Shown here in pieces: positions 22,129 to 31,767 of a stretch of DNA of 54,498 bases. Under the pieces are notes generated by a model, which was given only the letters and a program-made list of their open reading frames with translations, was not told where the DNA came from and ran no database searches. The translations under genes were made by a program, and so were the position numbers. Position 1 is the first letter of the stretch; every line of letters starts with the position of its first letter. This DNA is from Microcaldota archaeon (GTDB lineage: Archaea > Micrarchaeota > Micrarchaeia > Anstonellales > Bilamarchaeaceae), in the NCBI GenBank assembly GCA_016212505.1, contig JACRGB010000014.1, forward strand, positions 1-54,498, in the 5' to 3' direction.

Positions 22129-24687
22129 ATGAGCAAACCAGACCCTAAGATGGACCACTATACGATAGCTTGCGGAGCAATACCTTACCATTACGAATTA
22201 TTTTTTGAGCCAAACCTTTCGACATTTGAATTTATTGGCAAAACCACCATAAAACTAAGGGCAGAAAAACCCATTAAATCGATAAAACTTAATTCAAAAG
22301 AACTCAAAATAACTTCCGCAGTGCTAACGATCGCTGGAAAATCACAGGTGCAGGAAGTTCATTTTACGTTAGATAACAGTTCTGAAGCCACATTTAAATT
22401 TTCCAGTCCGGTTAAGGGCGAGTTCGAGTTGGCCATAGACTATGTCGGGGCCCATAACGACCGCCTTTATGGTTTTTACCGCAGCAGTTATCGGCATAAT
22501 GGCAAAACCAGCCATATGCTAAGCACGCAATTTGAGGCCCCAAATGCACGGGCAGCGTTTCCCTGCCTTGATGAGCCGGAATTCAAGGCTACATTTGATG
22601 TATCCATGCTAATTGATTCCGAGCTTGAGGCAATATCCAATATGCCGATAAAAGAAACAAAACTTCTGCCAACTGAAGGGATCGGGAAGAAAAAACTTGT
22701 AACTTTTGAAACCTCTCCGAAGATGTCGACCTATCTCCTTTATCTAGCTGTAGGCAACTTTGATCAGGTACGTGGAAGTGTGGGCAAGGTCAAAATTAAC
22801 GTGTTCGCTACCCCAGGAAAAAATGCTTATGTTGACCTGCCATTAGATTACAGCAAAAGGCTTTTTGCAGATTTACAAACCTACTTTGGGATAGATTATC
22901 CTCTTCCAAAACTTGATTTTCTTGCAATACCTGACTTTGCAGCCGGCGCAATGGAAAACTGGGGTGCAATAGCGTTCCGGGAAACTGCCCTTTTAGGCAA
23001 TGAATTGGAAACGACAGTCGCAGGCAAGCAGAGGATCGCAGAAGTAGTGTCTCATGAAATAGCCCACATGTGGTTTGGCGATTTAGTGACTATGCTCTGG
23101 TGGGATGATATGTGGCTCAACGAAAGTTTTGCCACGTTTATGGAATACAAATCCGTAGACCGTGTTTTCCCGCAATGGAAGGCTATGCTCAAGTATTATC
23201 TCGATTCTGTAGGTACTGCCATGGTTGCGGATGGAATGGTTAATACCCACCCGATAAGCGTCAAAGTCAATACTGCCGGTGAAATTTCCGAGCTTTTCGA
23301 TGCCATAGGCTACCATAAGGGAGGCAGTGTCCTTCTTATGCTTGAAGACTTTGTGGGCCCGGAAATTTTTCAGAAAGGCCTCACCAGGTACCTGAAGAAG
23401 CACTCTTATGCAAATGCAACAAAAAGCGACCTTTGGGCTGCGATAGCAGATGAATGCGAGGCTCAAGGCAAAAATTACCCGATTATTGCAATTATGGAAG
23501 ATTGGATAAATCGGGAGGGATATCCAATAGTAAATGTAAGGGAATCTGGCGAAGGGGTTTTCATCCTTGATCAGGAACGGTTTACCATCTCAGGAAACAA
23601 AAAAGGCAGCGTCTGGAAAATTCCAATAAGTTATCTATCCGAAAAAGGCGAAGGAAAAATCCTTATGGACAACCCAACTGCCCAGATAACAAATGCCGGA
23701 AAATGGATAAAACTCAATTACAAGCAGGCAGGTTTTTACCGTGTGAATTACCAATCCAGGAACCTTGTTGAATTAGGTAAACTCATAAAAGAGAAAACAT
23801 TGTCTGGACTTGATGTATGGGGCATAGAAAATGACCTTTTTGCATTTGTCCGTTCGGGTCAGATGCCACTTACGGAATATCTTGAGTTTGTGAAAAATTT
23901 CTGCAGCGAGTGCCAATATCCTGCCGATGTGAACATATCCGGCCATCTTGGCTGGCTTAACTCAGTTGCCTACGGCCAGGAATTTGTTAAGGGTGCAAAG
24001 AAACTAAGCCTTTCATTGCATGAAAAAATATTGGGCCGGCTAGGATGGGTGGTTGATCCAAAAGAAAGCAGCATAGACACGAAACTGAGGTCCATTGCGA
24101 TCAGCGAGCTGTGCTTTCTAGGGGATCCTGAGGCCGTTCGGAAAGCCAAATCATTATTCGATGGCCTTATGGAAAAAGGCCAAATCTTAAATCCAAACCT
24201 AAAGCGTGCTGTGTATTCTGCTGTTGCATTCAACAAGCCCGACCAACAAACATTTAGTAAGTTCTTAGGGATCTATCAGGGAAGCGGGTCCCCTGAGGAT
24301 AAAATTATTGCACTTTCCGCAATCGGATCTTTCGGTGAGCGCGGTCTTTTGGCAAAAGCGCTGGACCTAAGTCAATCCAAAGAAGTCCGGCTTCAGGACT
24401 CGGTTATACTAACTAGTGGCGTAGCATCCAACCCGCTCGATCGGCAAATTTACCGCAATTGGGCTATGAAGAACTGGCACAGCCTAATGGTTAAATACGA
24501 TCCCTCTTCACATATGCTCAAAAACTGCGTCGGCGGATTTGGGATGCTTGCTGATCGTAAATCCCTCTTTGAATTAGAATCATTCTTTAGCGACAAATCG
24601 AACCTGCGTGATGATATAAAAATCGAAGTAAAGCAGACCCTCGAGCGCATTTCTGCAAACATAAAATTCATAGAACGAAATTCCTGA
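22129..24687 (+). CDS. M1-family aminopeptidase (tricorn factor F2/F3-like)
   Basis: An 852-residue zinc aminopeptidase with the exopeptidase motif GAMENWGA (about 270-277) and zinc site HEIAHMWFGD (His309, Glu310, His313) followed 18 residues later by NESFATF (Glu332). The N-terminal beta saddle, thermolysin-like domain and C-terminal helical (ERAP1-C-like) region are all present, so it is full length. In archaea such enzymes trim peptides released by the proteasome or tricorn protease. Monocistronic; GTGATTTT precedes the ATG. Confidence 0.92.
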   Translation: MSKPDPKMDHYTIACGAIPYHYELFFEPNLSTFEFIGKTTIKLRAEKPIKSIKLNSKELKITSAVLTIAGKSQVQEVHFTLDNSSEATFKFSSPVKGEFELAIDYVGAHNDRLYGFYRSSYRHNGKTSHMLSTQFEAPNARAAFPCLDEPEFKATFDVSMLIDSELEAISNMPIKETKLLPTEGIGKKKLVTFETSPKMSTYLLYLAVGNFDQVRGSVGKVKINVFATPGKNAYVDLPLDYSKRLFADLQTYFGIDYPLPKLDFLAIPDFAAGAMENWGAIAFRETALLGNELETTVAGKQRIAEVVSHEIAHMWFGDLVTMLWWDDMWLNESFATFMEYKSVDRVFPQWKAMLKYYLDSVGTAMVADGMVNTHPISVKVNTAGEISELFDAIGYHKGGSVLLMLEDFVGPEIFQKGLTRYLKKHSYANATKSDLWAAIADECEAQGKNYPIIAIMEDWINREGYPIVNVRESGEGVFILDQERFTISGNKKGSVWKIPISYLSEKGEGKILMDNPTAQITNAGKWIKLNYKQAGFYRVNYQSRNLVELGKLIKEKTLSGLDVWGIENDLFAFVRSGQMPLTEYLEFVKNFCSECQYPADVNISGHLGWLNSVAYGQEFVKGAKKLSLSLHEKILGRLGWVVDPKESSIDTKLRSIAISELCFLGDPEAVRKAKSLFDGLMEKGQILNPNLKRAVYSAVAFNKPDQQTFSKFLGIYQGSGSPEDKIIALSAIGSFGERGLLAKALDLSQSKEVRLQDSVILTSGVASNPLDRQIYRNWAMKNWHSLMVKYDPSSHMLKNCVGGFGMLADRKSLFELESFFSDKSNLRDDIKIEVKQTLERISANIKFIERNS

Positions 24688-24816
24688 TATTTGGCAAAAA
24701 AGGTAAGAACCTTTATAAATCTTCTTTGGTTTCGATATAATCCCCATGTAGAAATTAGTAATTTAGTGAAAGTATATAGTAACTAGGTATAAGGCGAGCA
24801 AAAGCAGGTGACCAGT

Positions 24817-24942
24817 ATGTTTGGATGGATCTCTAGGACGGATTGGGATATAGATAAGGTTATGGACGCATATCGGAAAATGCATGAGATTACTCCGAAT
24901 ACTGCCAATAAGCCAGAATTGCCCGGTCAATCGGATATTTAA
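24817..24942 (+). CDS. Small 41-residue protein, unknown
   Basis: Absent from the ORF track. ATG at 24817 follows GCAGGTGACC, a strong ribosome site with six nt spacing, and the frame runs 41 residues to TAA at 24942. It begins MFGWISRTDWDIDKVMDAYR and ends with a polar, Pro-containing tail. Promoter-like CTTTATAAATC at about 24711 and a long leader precede it. The first 25 residues could form an amphipathic helix. The gene for isopentenyl phosphate kinase starts 23 nt downstream, so the two may share a transcript. Confidence 0.5.
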   Translation: MFGWISRTDWDIDKVMDAYRKMHEITPNTANKPELPGQSDI

Positions 24943-24965
24943 TTACTATTTTTTCTATCTTATTT

Positions 24966-25724
24966 ATGAAAATACTAAAGATAGGTGGCAGCTTTATAAC
25001 TAATAAATCCGGCTATAAAAGTCCCAATAGTGAGAATATCGAATCTTTTGCAAATGCCGTTAGCTTAATCTGGCACCAGGGAGTACACGATTTTATCCTT
25101 GTTCATGGTGCTGGCTCATTTGGCCATCCTCTTGTTATTAAATATAAAATAAATGATGGAGTAAAATCCCCTGAACAAAAGCTTGGTTTTGCAGACACTC
25201 ACGCATCATGCACTGAATTATCTTCTATGCTAGTTGCAGCATTGGTCAGAAAGGATGTTCCGGCAATTTCAATTTCTCCAAATAGCATAATCGAGCAAAA
25301 GAACAAAAGAATCAGCAAATTCAACAAAAAACTCGTTTTGGATTATCTAAAAAAAGGCTTTTTACCAATTCTTTATGGCGATGCAGTTCCGGATACCGTT
25401 CTTGAAGGATCGGTTTGTTCTGGTGATCAGATAATCGCACATCTTGCAAAAGATGCCGAATTTGCCGTACTTGCAACCAATGTCGATGGCGTTCTGGATC
25501 GTGAAGGAAAAGTTATTGAAAAAATCACAAAAAAGAATTTTAACGAAATAAAAAAACATTTACTGAAAACCGAAAACGATGTTACTGGAGGAATGGAGGG
25601 CAAGCTCCGGGAACTTCTGGCGCTTAAAACTCCATCATACATTGTAAATGCGGCAAATGGCGAAAGAGTAATAGCGCTTATGATGGGAAAGAAGGCGATT
25701 TGCACTGAAGTTAGGAAAGAATAA
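24966..25724 (+). CDS. ipk: Isopentenyl phosphate kinase
   Basis: A 252-residue amino-acid-kinase-fold enzyme. KIGGSFITNK at the N-terminus and LVHGAGSFGHPLV (with the catalytic His of archaeal IPKs) identify it among relatives such as fosfomycin kinase; SPNSIIEQKN, LYGDAVPD and SGDQIIAHLA are further family segments. It phosphorylates isopentenyl phosphate to isopentenyl diphosphate with ATP, the last step of the archaeal mevalonate route. Mevalonate kinase and the decarboxylase are encoded within 7 kb. Confidence 0.9.
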   Translation: MKILKIGGSFITNKSGYKSPNSENIESFANAVSLIWHQGVHDFILVHGAGSFGHPLVIKYKINDGVKSPEQKLGFADTHASCTELSSMLVAALVRKDVPAISISPNSIIEQKNKRISKFNKKLVLDYLKKGFLPILYGDAVPDTVLEGSVCSGDQIIAHLAKDAEFAVLATNVDGVLDREGKVIEKITKKNFNEIKKHLLKTENDVTGGMEGKLRELLALKTPSYIVNAANGERVIALMMGKKAICTEVRKE

Positions 25725-25743
25725 TTTTTAAACAAAGACTCAT

Positions 25744-27906
25744 TTACGCCGCCCGTTCTGCTTTTGCTCTTTCTCCAGCTTTTCGTATTTTTTCAGCAAG
25801 TATTGCTGCATTTGTCTGCGTTCCCTGTAAAAACAGGATTCCATTTGACCTGCAGATTGCGCTTGCATTTCCTGCTGCTGCATGGCCCAAATGTGATCCT
25901 TCTATTATTACTATGTCTCCCTCTCTTATGATTGACCTTAAATATGATGCGCTTACCTCTTTGCCTTCTATCCGTTTCACTTCCAATTCAGTCTCGTTAC
26001 CCAGCCTTTCTTCTAATGTCGATCCTGTTTCTTCACCGGCAATTAAGACAATCCGGTTGAATGTTCTTCCCTTAAATTCAGTTACTTCATCAAGATGAGT
26101 TTGAAGCTCAAAACCCACCGAGCGCTCAAGGTCTTCTGGCAGGTAGTCCCTTGCAATCTCATTTAACCGATCGGCAATATGTTCTCCGTTAAATTCCACT
26201 GCCTTTGCAAAGAGATTCCGGTTTTCATAAGATGTAAATATGGCACGAATTATCGGATCGTCAAGAGCACTTGCTTCTACTGCAACCCCATCCATTATTT
26301 CAAGGCCTCTTTTTCTGAGCGTTAAAAATGCTCGGCTTTCTATTCCGAGAGATTCTAACCGTGCACAAATCGTTCGGAAATGATCTATCTGCATCGGGCT
26401 AGCATCATCAAAACGCTTTCGTAGCCTTTCAACAAGATCTGCAGTTTGCTCTTCTTCAATCGCTACCTTGTGCTCTCTTATGACTTCCCTTGCTTCTTCA
26501 AGTTCCCCTTTTTTAATTCTTCTAACTGCCTCATTTGAAATTTTTCTATCCTCACCCGTGCCATTTCCTAATGTTGCCAATTCCTCCCAAACCCCGGATA
26601 GGTAAATGTCTTCTGAGTAACGTATGACATTGCCCGCTACATTCTGCCTTTCATCCGGTCTTCTCCCTGCCAAGAACGCCTCCAGGATATCCTGAAACGT
26701 CTTTCCGTTTGTTCCTACCACTTCATCTGCTATATCGAGAATGTAACTTGCCAATCGGGTTGACTTGAAATTGGTATTTCTGGCAATTCCTTTCTCCGGC
26801 CTGTCCACCAAACTTGCAAGCTCTTCGAACTGCGGCCGGGCCTTGAGTTTTCTGACAAGTTTTGCAGCAGTCCTGCTAGAGCGGGTCCTTATAACTTCAA
26901 ATAACGCAAAACTTCTGCTGCTTGTTTTTAATTCATCTAAGAGGCTAACTAGCGCTGCAAAATTGTCTTTCGGGTTTATCCATTGCGGGTTTTCTGTTAT
27001 TTCTTTGGCAACCCTTTCACTTTTTACTGACTTTGCAATTTCAAATAGTTTTTCTACTGTCGCATCTCCTAAAATCAGCATGTACGGACATTCAAAAGCC
27101 CAGACCGCTAACCGTGTCGTGTCTGCTGTGCGGTCTCTTTCATATAGTGAAAATCGGTGCCCCACATTTTTTGCAATCATAACATAGCACATTGATTTGA
27201 AGCAGTTGAGCTGGGCCGCAGGAAGCCCTCCTCGTTCTTTTCGTGCCAGAGCGCTAAAATGTTCTGCACATTCTGAAAATTTTGCTATGAACCGGTCGAA
27301 ATCAGCGACTACTGCTTCTTCACGATATGCTCCAACTATGTTGAGCCACTTGGTAATGGAGTCAAACTCATGTGCGCGCAGCCCATCCCGGTTTTCCGGC
27401 CTTAGAAGGAATTCTATTTCACTTCGGACTATTATTGGATCTACGCAACCTGCAGTTGATCCCAAACTTATGTTGGCAATGCGGGTCATTTGCTGCTCTA
27501 CCATGGCTATTTGGGCTTCCTGCCCCTTTAATTTTTCTCTAAATTCTGGTACCCTTTCAATGGCCTGCACTATATTTGGATTAGCAAGATATCTAAATTC
27601 TGCCCTGATTTTTTTATACTCATCTTTAATTTCTTCAAGGGCCTTTACCTGATTTCTCTCGCTATTACCCAAACGGTCCATGATTATGGTAAAACTCCTC
27701 AACTGATGATCCATTGCTTCAAGAAAAGCATGCAGTTCTTTTTCTGGAATATGAAATTCGTCTCTTGCTACTTCTTCAATTATTCCTTTGCGATGTTCCG
27801 TATATCTGGCAGCAAGAGCCTCCGGTGATTCCTGGCCATGAAACCCGCCCCTTTGCATAACTGAATTAGGGTCAACTCTTACAATGTGCCTTCGCTTTCC
27901 TCTCAT
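25744..27906 (-). CDS. Large helical protein with a DUF2325-like C-terminus
   Basis: A 720-residue, charged, mostly helical cytoplasmic protein of no recognised overall family. Residues about 30-130 look like coiled coil. The last 110 residues resemble DUF2325: NRIVLIAGEETGSTLEERL, then REGDIVIIEGSHLGHAAAGNASAICRSNGILFLQ, i.e. a small Rossmann-like unit with a GSHLGHAA motif. No signal peptide. The start is leaderless, with TTTTATATACA about 28 nt upstream. Its 3' end faces that of the IPK gene 19 nt away. The DUF2325 call is an inference from pattern only. Confidence 0.4.
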   Translation of the reverse strand: MRGKRRHIVRVDPNSVMQRGGFHGQESPEALAARYTEHRKGIIEEVARDEFHIPEKELHAFLEAMDHQLRSFTIIMDRLGNSERNQVKALEEIKDEYKKIRAEFRYLANPNIVQAIERVPEFREKLKGQEAQIAMVEQQMTRIANISLGSTAGCVDPIIVRSEIEFLLRPENRDGLRAHEFDSITKWLNIVGAYREEAVVADFDRFIAKFSECAEHFSALARKERGGLPAAQLNCFKSMCYVMIAKNVGHRFSLYERDRTADTTRLAVWAFECPYMLILGDATVEKLFEIAKSVKSERVAKEITENPQWINPKDNFAALVSLLDELKTSSRSFALFEVIRTRSSRTAAKLVRKLKARPQFEELASLVDRPEKGIARNTNFKSTRLASYILDIADEVVGTNGKTFQDILEAFLAGRRPDERQNVAGNVIRYSEDIYLSGVWEELATLGNGTGEDRKISNEAVRRIKKGELEEAREVIREHKVAIEEEQTADLVERLRKRFDDASPMQIDHFRTICARLESLGIESRAFLTLRKRGLEIMDGVAVEASALDDPIIRAIFTSYENRNLFAKAVEFNGEHIADRLNEIARDYLPEDLERSVGFELQTHLDEVTEFKGRTFNRIVLIAGEETGSTLEERLGNETELEVKRIEGKEVSASYLRSIIREGDIVIIEGSHLGHAAAGNASAICRSNGILFLQGTQTNAAILAEKIRKAGERAKAERAA

Positions 27907-28001
27907 TTTTTACTATTTAAACACAAATGTATATAAAAGTAAACTTGTATTGTTTCATTCAGTTATTTTCTTCAATTAATTCCACAAGCAATCAGATCAA
28001 A

Positions 28002-29003
28002 TCAGAACAAGTGTTTCTCCAAATACCTGACTCCTTCCCCAACCTTACAAACCATTATTTTCTCTATCCCGTTCATGTGCTCTAATATCTCGCTAACTTC
28101 TTTTTCGTATTTTTTAGTAGTGTAAATGTGGGCATTTGGTCCGGCATCAAAAGTATATGCTGCAACCGGCCTTCCATAAGAATCATTTAGTTCAATTACT
28201 TTCTCAATAATCTTGAATGAAGTGCTATTCAGATAAATGACTGGTGGCGTGCTATCTAACATCACAGCATGCATGTTATTGCTCTCCTGCATTATTGCTG
28301 GTGCCATCATCTCAAAATCGTTTTCCTTTATTGCTTCCCGAACAACTGCAAGCCGTTTTTCAACCGAGCTTAGCCTTGCCGGATAAAGCGGTGATGTCCT
28401 GGTCGTTATTTTCATTCCGTCGGTTGAACTTACTTTCTTTTCATGCGAATTGGTAATTGCAATTACGTTCCTGAGGTCTTTCCACTTTTCATACGATGCT
28501 AAGGGAACGGCGTAACAGTCACTGCCATCATCCTTAACTCCAGCAAGCCATTCCACTGCTCCACCATAAATAGACCTTGAAGCAGAGCCGCTTCCTCTTC
28601 TTGCAAGTGCAGATAGCTCTTTTTCATTTAGCCGAATTCCAATTGCCTTGCTTGCAGCAGCTGCCATTGCTGCAAAACTCGATGCTGAAGAGGCCAAGCC
28701 CGCGGCTTTGGGGAAAGTATTTATAGAATCTATCTTGGCAAACATCTTTTTGCCGGCCATTTTCCTGACTACATCCAAGAATTTGCTTGCCCTTTTCAGT
28801 TCCTTTTCAGTAGCTGTTTTTCCGTCGATATCCAGTTCGTCCCTTTTCAGCTTTTCTGAAAATTCAACCGTAGTCAATGTTTCCAGCTGGCTATCCATTG
28901 TAAAAGAAATCGAATTGTTATTTGGAAGTATCAGTTCCTCATTTCTCCTTCCCCAATACTTGATGACTGCAATATTTGCATTTGCCGCTGCTGTGGTTTT
29001 CAT
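28002..29003 (-). CDS. mvaD: Mevalonate 5-(di)phosphate decarboxylase
   Basis: A 333-residue GHMP-fold enzyme: ANIAVIKYWGRRNEELILP, the ATP loop FPKAAGLASSASSFAA, the GSGSASRSIYGGAVEW catalytic-loop segment and TDGMKITTRTSPLY are all typical of diphosphomevalonate decarboxylase. As an IPK gene is present 2.3 kb away, the natural substrate may instead be phosphomevalonate, giving isopentenyl phosphate, as shown for the Haloferax homologue; sequence alone does not settle this. TATA-like CTATAAAAAAC lies 25 nt upstream, so the transcript is probably leaderless. Divergent from endonuclease III. Confidence 0.88.
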   Translation of the reverse strand: MKTTAAANANIAVIKYWGRRNEELILPNNNSISFTMDSQLETLTTVEFSEKLKRDELDIDGKTATEKELKRASKFLDVVRKMAGKKMFAKIDSINTFPKAAGLASSASSFAAMAAAASKAIGIRLNEKELSALARRGSGSASRSIYGGAVEWLAGVKDDGSDCYAVPLASYEKWKDLRNVIAITNSHEKKVSSTDGMKITTRTSPLYPARLSSVEKRLAVVREAIKENDFEMMAPAIMQESNNMHAVMLDSTPPVIYLNSTSFKIIEKVIELNDSYGRPVAAYTFDAGPNAHIYTTKKYEKEVSEILEHMNGIEKIMVCKVGEGVRYLEKHLF

Positions 29004-29041
29004 AGACTGGATTAAAACATTACAGTTTTTTATAGTTATTC

Positions 29042-29734
29042 ATGCGGAATAAAAAACTTCTCGGGCGGCTCGGATGGGTTATTCAACAAATGCACACTGA
29101 AGCAGCCAAGCGCGATGCTGCTGTTTTTCGTGCTGAATCCGCCACCGAAGGAAACCCATTTAAGATTCTGGTTTTTACTATGCTTTCAGCAAGAACAAGG
29201 GACGAAAAGACAATAAGAGCAGTGGAAAAAGTTTTCGCAATCGCCAAAACCCCAAGAGAAATCCGCTCTTTGGGTTCGCTAAAACTCGAAAAACTGCTTT
29301 ATGGTGTTGGTTTTTATCGGGTAAAAACCAAAAATTTGTTAAAAATTTGCGAAATGCTAGTAGCCAACGGGGATCGGGTTCCTGATAGTTTGGATGGTCT
29401 TCTCCAATTGCCTGGAATCGGACGAAAAACTGCAAACATAATTCTTTCGCGCGCTTTTGGCAAAGCCGCTTTGGGAGTGGATGTTCATGTCCACCGGATC
29501 AGTAATCGTCTTGGACTAGTTAAGACAAAAAAACCAGAAGATACTGAGAAAGAACTAACCAAAATCATTCCATCAAAATATTTGCGAATGTTTAACCGAT
29601 CTTTTGTTGCTTTTGGCCAGACAATTTGTAGTCCAATAAAACCCAAATGCGATATTTGTCCGCTCAATCAGCTCTGCTATCGGGTTGGAGTAAAAGAACC
29701 ATGCAAAGAATGTGCATTCGGTGTCAAAAGCTAA
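29042..29734 (+). CDS. nth: Endonuclease III (DNA glycosylase/AP lyase)
   Basis: A 230-residue HhH-GPD enzyme that removes oxidised pyrimidines. Visible: MLSARTRDEKT, the helix-hairpin-helix LPGIGRKTANIIL with the catalytic Lys, GVDVHVHRISNRLGL with the catalytic Asp, and the iron-sulfur loop C-x6-C-x2-C-x5-C (CSPIKPKCDICPLNQLC). An extra CKEC pair follows the cluster near the C-terminus. It is divergent from mvaD with only 38 nt between the starts. Confidence 0.92.
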   Translation: MRNKKLLGRLGWVIQQMHTEAAKRDAAVFRAESATEGNPFKILVFTMLSARTRDEKTIRAVEKVFAIAKTPREIRSLGSLKLEKLLYGVGFYRVKTKNLLKICEMLVANGDRVPDSLDGLLQLPGIGRKTANIILSRAFGKAALGVDVHVHRISNRLGLVKTKKPEDTEKELTKIIPSKYLRMFNRSFVAFGQTICSPIKPKCDICPLNQLCYRVGVKEPCKECAFGVKS

Positions 29735-29798
29735 AATTTAGGAAATAATTTGCGAAATATTTTAATAGCCTATCCATAATAGCACATTAAGGTGAATT

Positions 29799-30848
29799 AT
29801 GGTTGGGAGTTTGGTATTACCTACTGCAAGCACAAGCGCTCCAAAACTTGTCGCACTATCTCAGACATTTCGAAGAGCCCAAATCGACCCTCCAGAACTT
29901 CATCATTTAGCTACTATTTATGAGAAAGCTTGGGGAATTCCTTTGCCGCAAGAAAAACTTAAGGCGCAGATAGGGCATTTTCCAGATGGCCAAATAGTCG
30001 GAACAATAGCTTCAGTTCCACTTCCTATTTCTATGATCAATATTATGCTTACGCTCTTTGATCCACATTCTTTTCTCGGCTTTAGCGCACTTGAAGGCTA
30101 TGAAAGAATTAGTGGGAGTAGAACTTTCCATACTCATGTTTCACTATCCGAAGTACAAAAGAGAAAATTCCAACCTAATCAGCTTGCTCTTGCTTTATGT
30201 ATGTCCATAGTAGTTGATCCAGCATATCAAAAATCTAACTATGCTGTCGAAACCCTTAACCACGCAATTGATTTTGCAGAAAGAGCTGGCGCATTAGCAG
30301 TTCCTTATAGCGCACCAAGAGGTTATGGAAGAGTAAGAGCATTGAATCCGCACCTATCTTTAGAATCTTATCTTAATATGACCCGTCCGATTCTAAAGTC
30401 AAATAAACCACTTTCTTATGATGATCATAAACGAAATATCGAAGCGCTTAATGGCCAAGGCCATAGACAAGTAATTCCATTTAGAGGCCAAATACCTGTT
30501 ATTGATGAAGATACATTTGCTCTTTATCAGCAACTTGAGCACGACTCGCCACTTGTTGATTTTACCTATCCTCATGCATTTGAAACTTTTGTAGTTTTTG
30601 AAGCTCCTCGGTTTGAAGACCATTTCGGAAGAGCAATGACCATGGAGGATATGTGCGTTCTTACCGGAAGGAGACCATATGATCCGACAATGAGCCTGCA
30701 TATAACCAACGGTGCCCGCTATGTTCGTGATGGCAATGGCGAAGTTGTTGCATTTGCCGATTCTCGGCCAGATGATCTCCTTTCTTTCGGATATAATGTG
30801 CTTTTGACTTATACCTATCATCCTGCGCTTGGGCAGGCTTTCCTTTAG
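29799..30848 (+). CDS. Putative GNAT-like protein, unknown function
   Basis: A 349-residue soluble protein. The segment ALALCMSIVVDPAYQKSNYAVETLNHAIDFAERAGALAV (about residues 130-168) has the V-x-P-x-(Y/R)-(Q/R)-x-(x)-(G/N)-(Y/L)-(A) pattern and following helix of GNAT acetyltransferases, but the rest is unfamiliar. A His/Tyr-rich C-terminal part (GRRPYDPTMSLHITNGARYVRDGNGEVVAF) resembles a beta-strand pair. Its stop overlaps the mevalonate kinase stop by 4 nt (convergent). The start has a GGTGAA site seven nt before the ATG. Confidence 0.4.
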   Translation: MVGSLVLPTASTSAPKLVALSQTFRRAQIDPPELHHLATIYEKAWGIPLPQEKLKAQIGHFPDGQIVGTIASVPLPISMINIMLTLFDPHSFLGFSALEGYERISGSRTFHTHVSLSEVQKRKFQPNQLALALCMSIVVDPAYQKSNYAVETLNHAIDFAERAGALAVPYSAPRGYGRVRALNPHLSLESYLNMTRPILKSNKPLSYDDHKRNIEALNGQGHRQVIPFRGQIPVIDEDTFALYQQLEHDSPLVDFTYPHAFETFVVFEAPRFEDHFGRAMTMEDMCVLTGRRPYDPTMSLHITNGARYVRDGNGEVVAFADSRPDDLLSFGYNVLLTYTYHPALGQAFL

Positions 30849-31756
30849 CTAGTGGATTGAACTACTGTAGTGAAAGAGCCGAATTTATTCTTATTTAATT
30901 TATCCATTATTTCCCTGGCGTGTTTTTCCTCTCTGGCAAGTATGAGGCAGCATCCTCCTCCTCCTCCACCTGTTACTTTGGCGCCAAGTGCTCCATTTTC
31001 AAGGGCTATTTTTATGATCTGCTCGTTTTTTTCAATTGAAACCCCTATTGCCTTAAGCAATTCTTGATTTTCATTCATAAGTTCTCCAATTAATTTTAAG
31101 TTTCCGCCAGCAACTGCCTCTTCGCCTTTTTTTAATATGTCAAGAGCTTCATCGCAGAGGTCTGAAAATTCCTCCGGCTCATTTTCTTTAAACAGCTTCA
31201 CCTGCCCAACCATCTTTACTGTTGGCGAGGAAATTCCGCTCATTCCGACTACAAAATGCATGGGGCATCCAATTCTTATCTTTTCAAAATCTTTTCCTTT
31301 GGTGAATTTTATCGCCCCTCCATAGGTTGCAACCGTATTATCCACCCCGCTCGGGTTTCCATGAAATGCTTTTTCTCCCTCATATGCATATTTGTTGATT
31401 TCATCATCATTCAGATTCATCTTGTATTCTTTATCAAATGCCCTAGCAAGGGCAACGCAAAATGCAGCACTTGATCCAAGCCCTCCCACTGTAGGAAGAT
31501 CCCCGCTAAGATGAACATGAAAATTATCCTTAATTTTCATTGCTTTCATAAGCAGCGTGATTGCGCTGGTTGTAAGTTCCGGAATTGTTCCCACTGCTGT
31601 TGTAGTATATCTTACTTCTTTGGATTTTTTTATTTCAACAACTGCCTTATTTGATAAGCCTAGCGCTATTGCCGGCAGCCCATGAACAACAAAATGCTCG
31701 CCAAAGAGGATTATTTTCCCATAACCAATTCCAGTGCTCATATGCTCATTGCTCAT
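30845..31756 (-). CDS. mvk: Mevalonate kinase
   Basis: A 303-residue GHMP kinase with GYGKIILFGEHFVVHG at the N-terminus, the ATP-binding loop PTVGGLGSSAAF (about 88-99), NPSGVDNTVATYGG, and the C-terminal GAKVTGGGGGGCCLIL. It phosphorylates mevalonate as the first dedicated step to isoprenoid lipids. It is second in a likely two-gene operon after DUF2666 (11 nt gap). An alternative ATG five codons downstream (MSTGIGYGK) cannot be excluded. Confidence 0.92.
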   Translation of the reverse strand: MSNEHMSTGIGYGKIILFGEHFVVHGLPAIALGLSNKAVVEIKKSKEVRYTTTAVGTIPELTTSAITLLMKAMKIKDNFHVHLSGDLPTVGGLGSSAAFCVALARAFDKEYKMNLNDDEINKYAYEGEKAFHGNPSGVDNTVATYGGAIKFTKGKDFEKIRIGCPMHFVVGMSGISSPTVKMVGQVKLFKENEPEEFSDLCDEALDILKKGEEAVAGGNLKLIGELMNENQELLKAIGVSIEKNEQIIKIALENGALGAKVTGGGGGGCCLILAREEKHAREIMDKLNKNKFGSFTTVVQSTS

Positions 31757-31767
31757 AAATAACTTCT

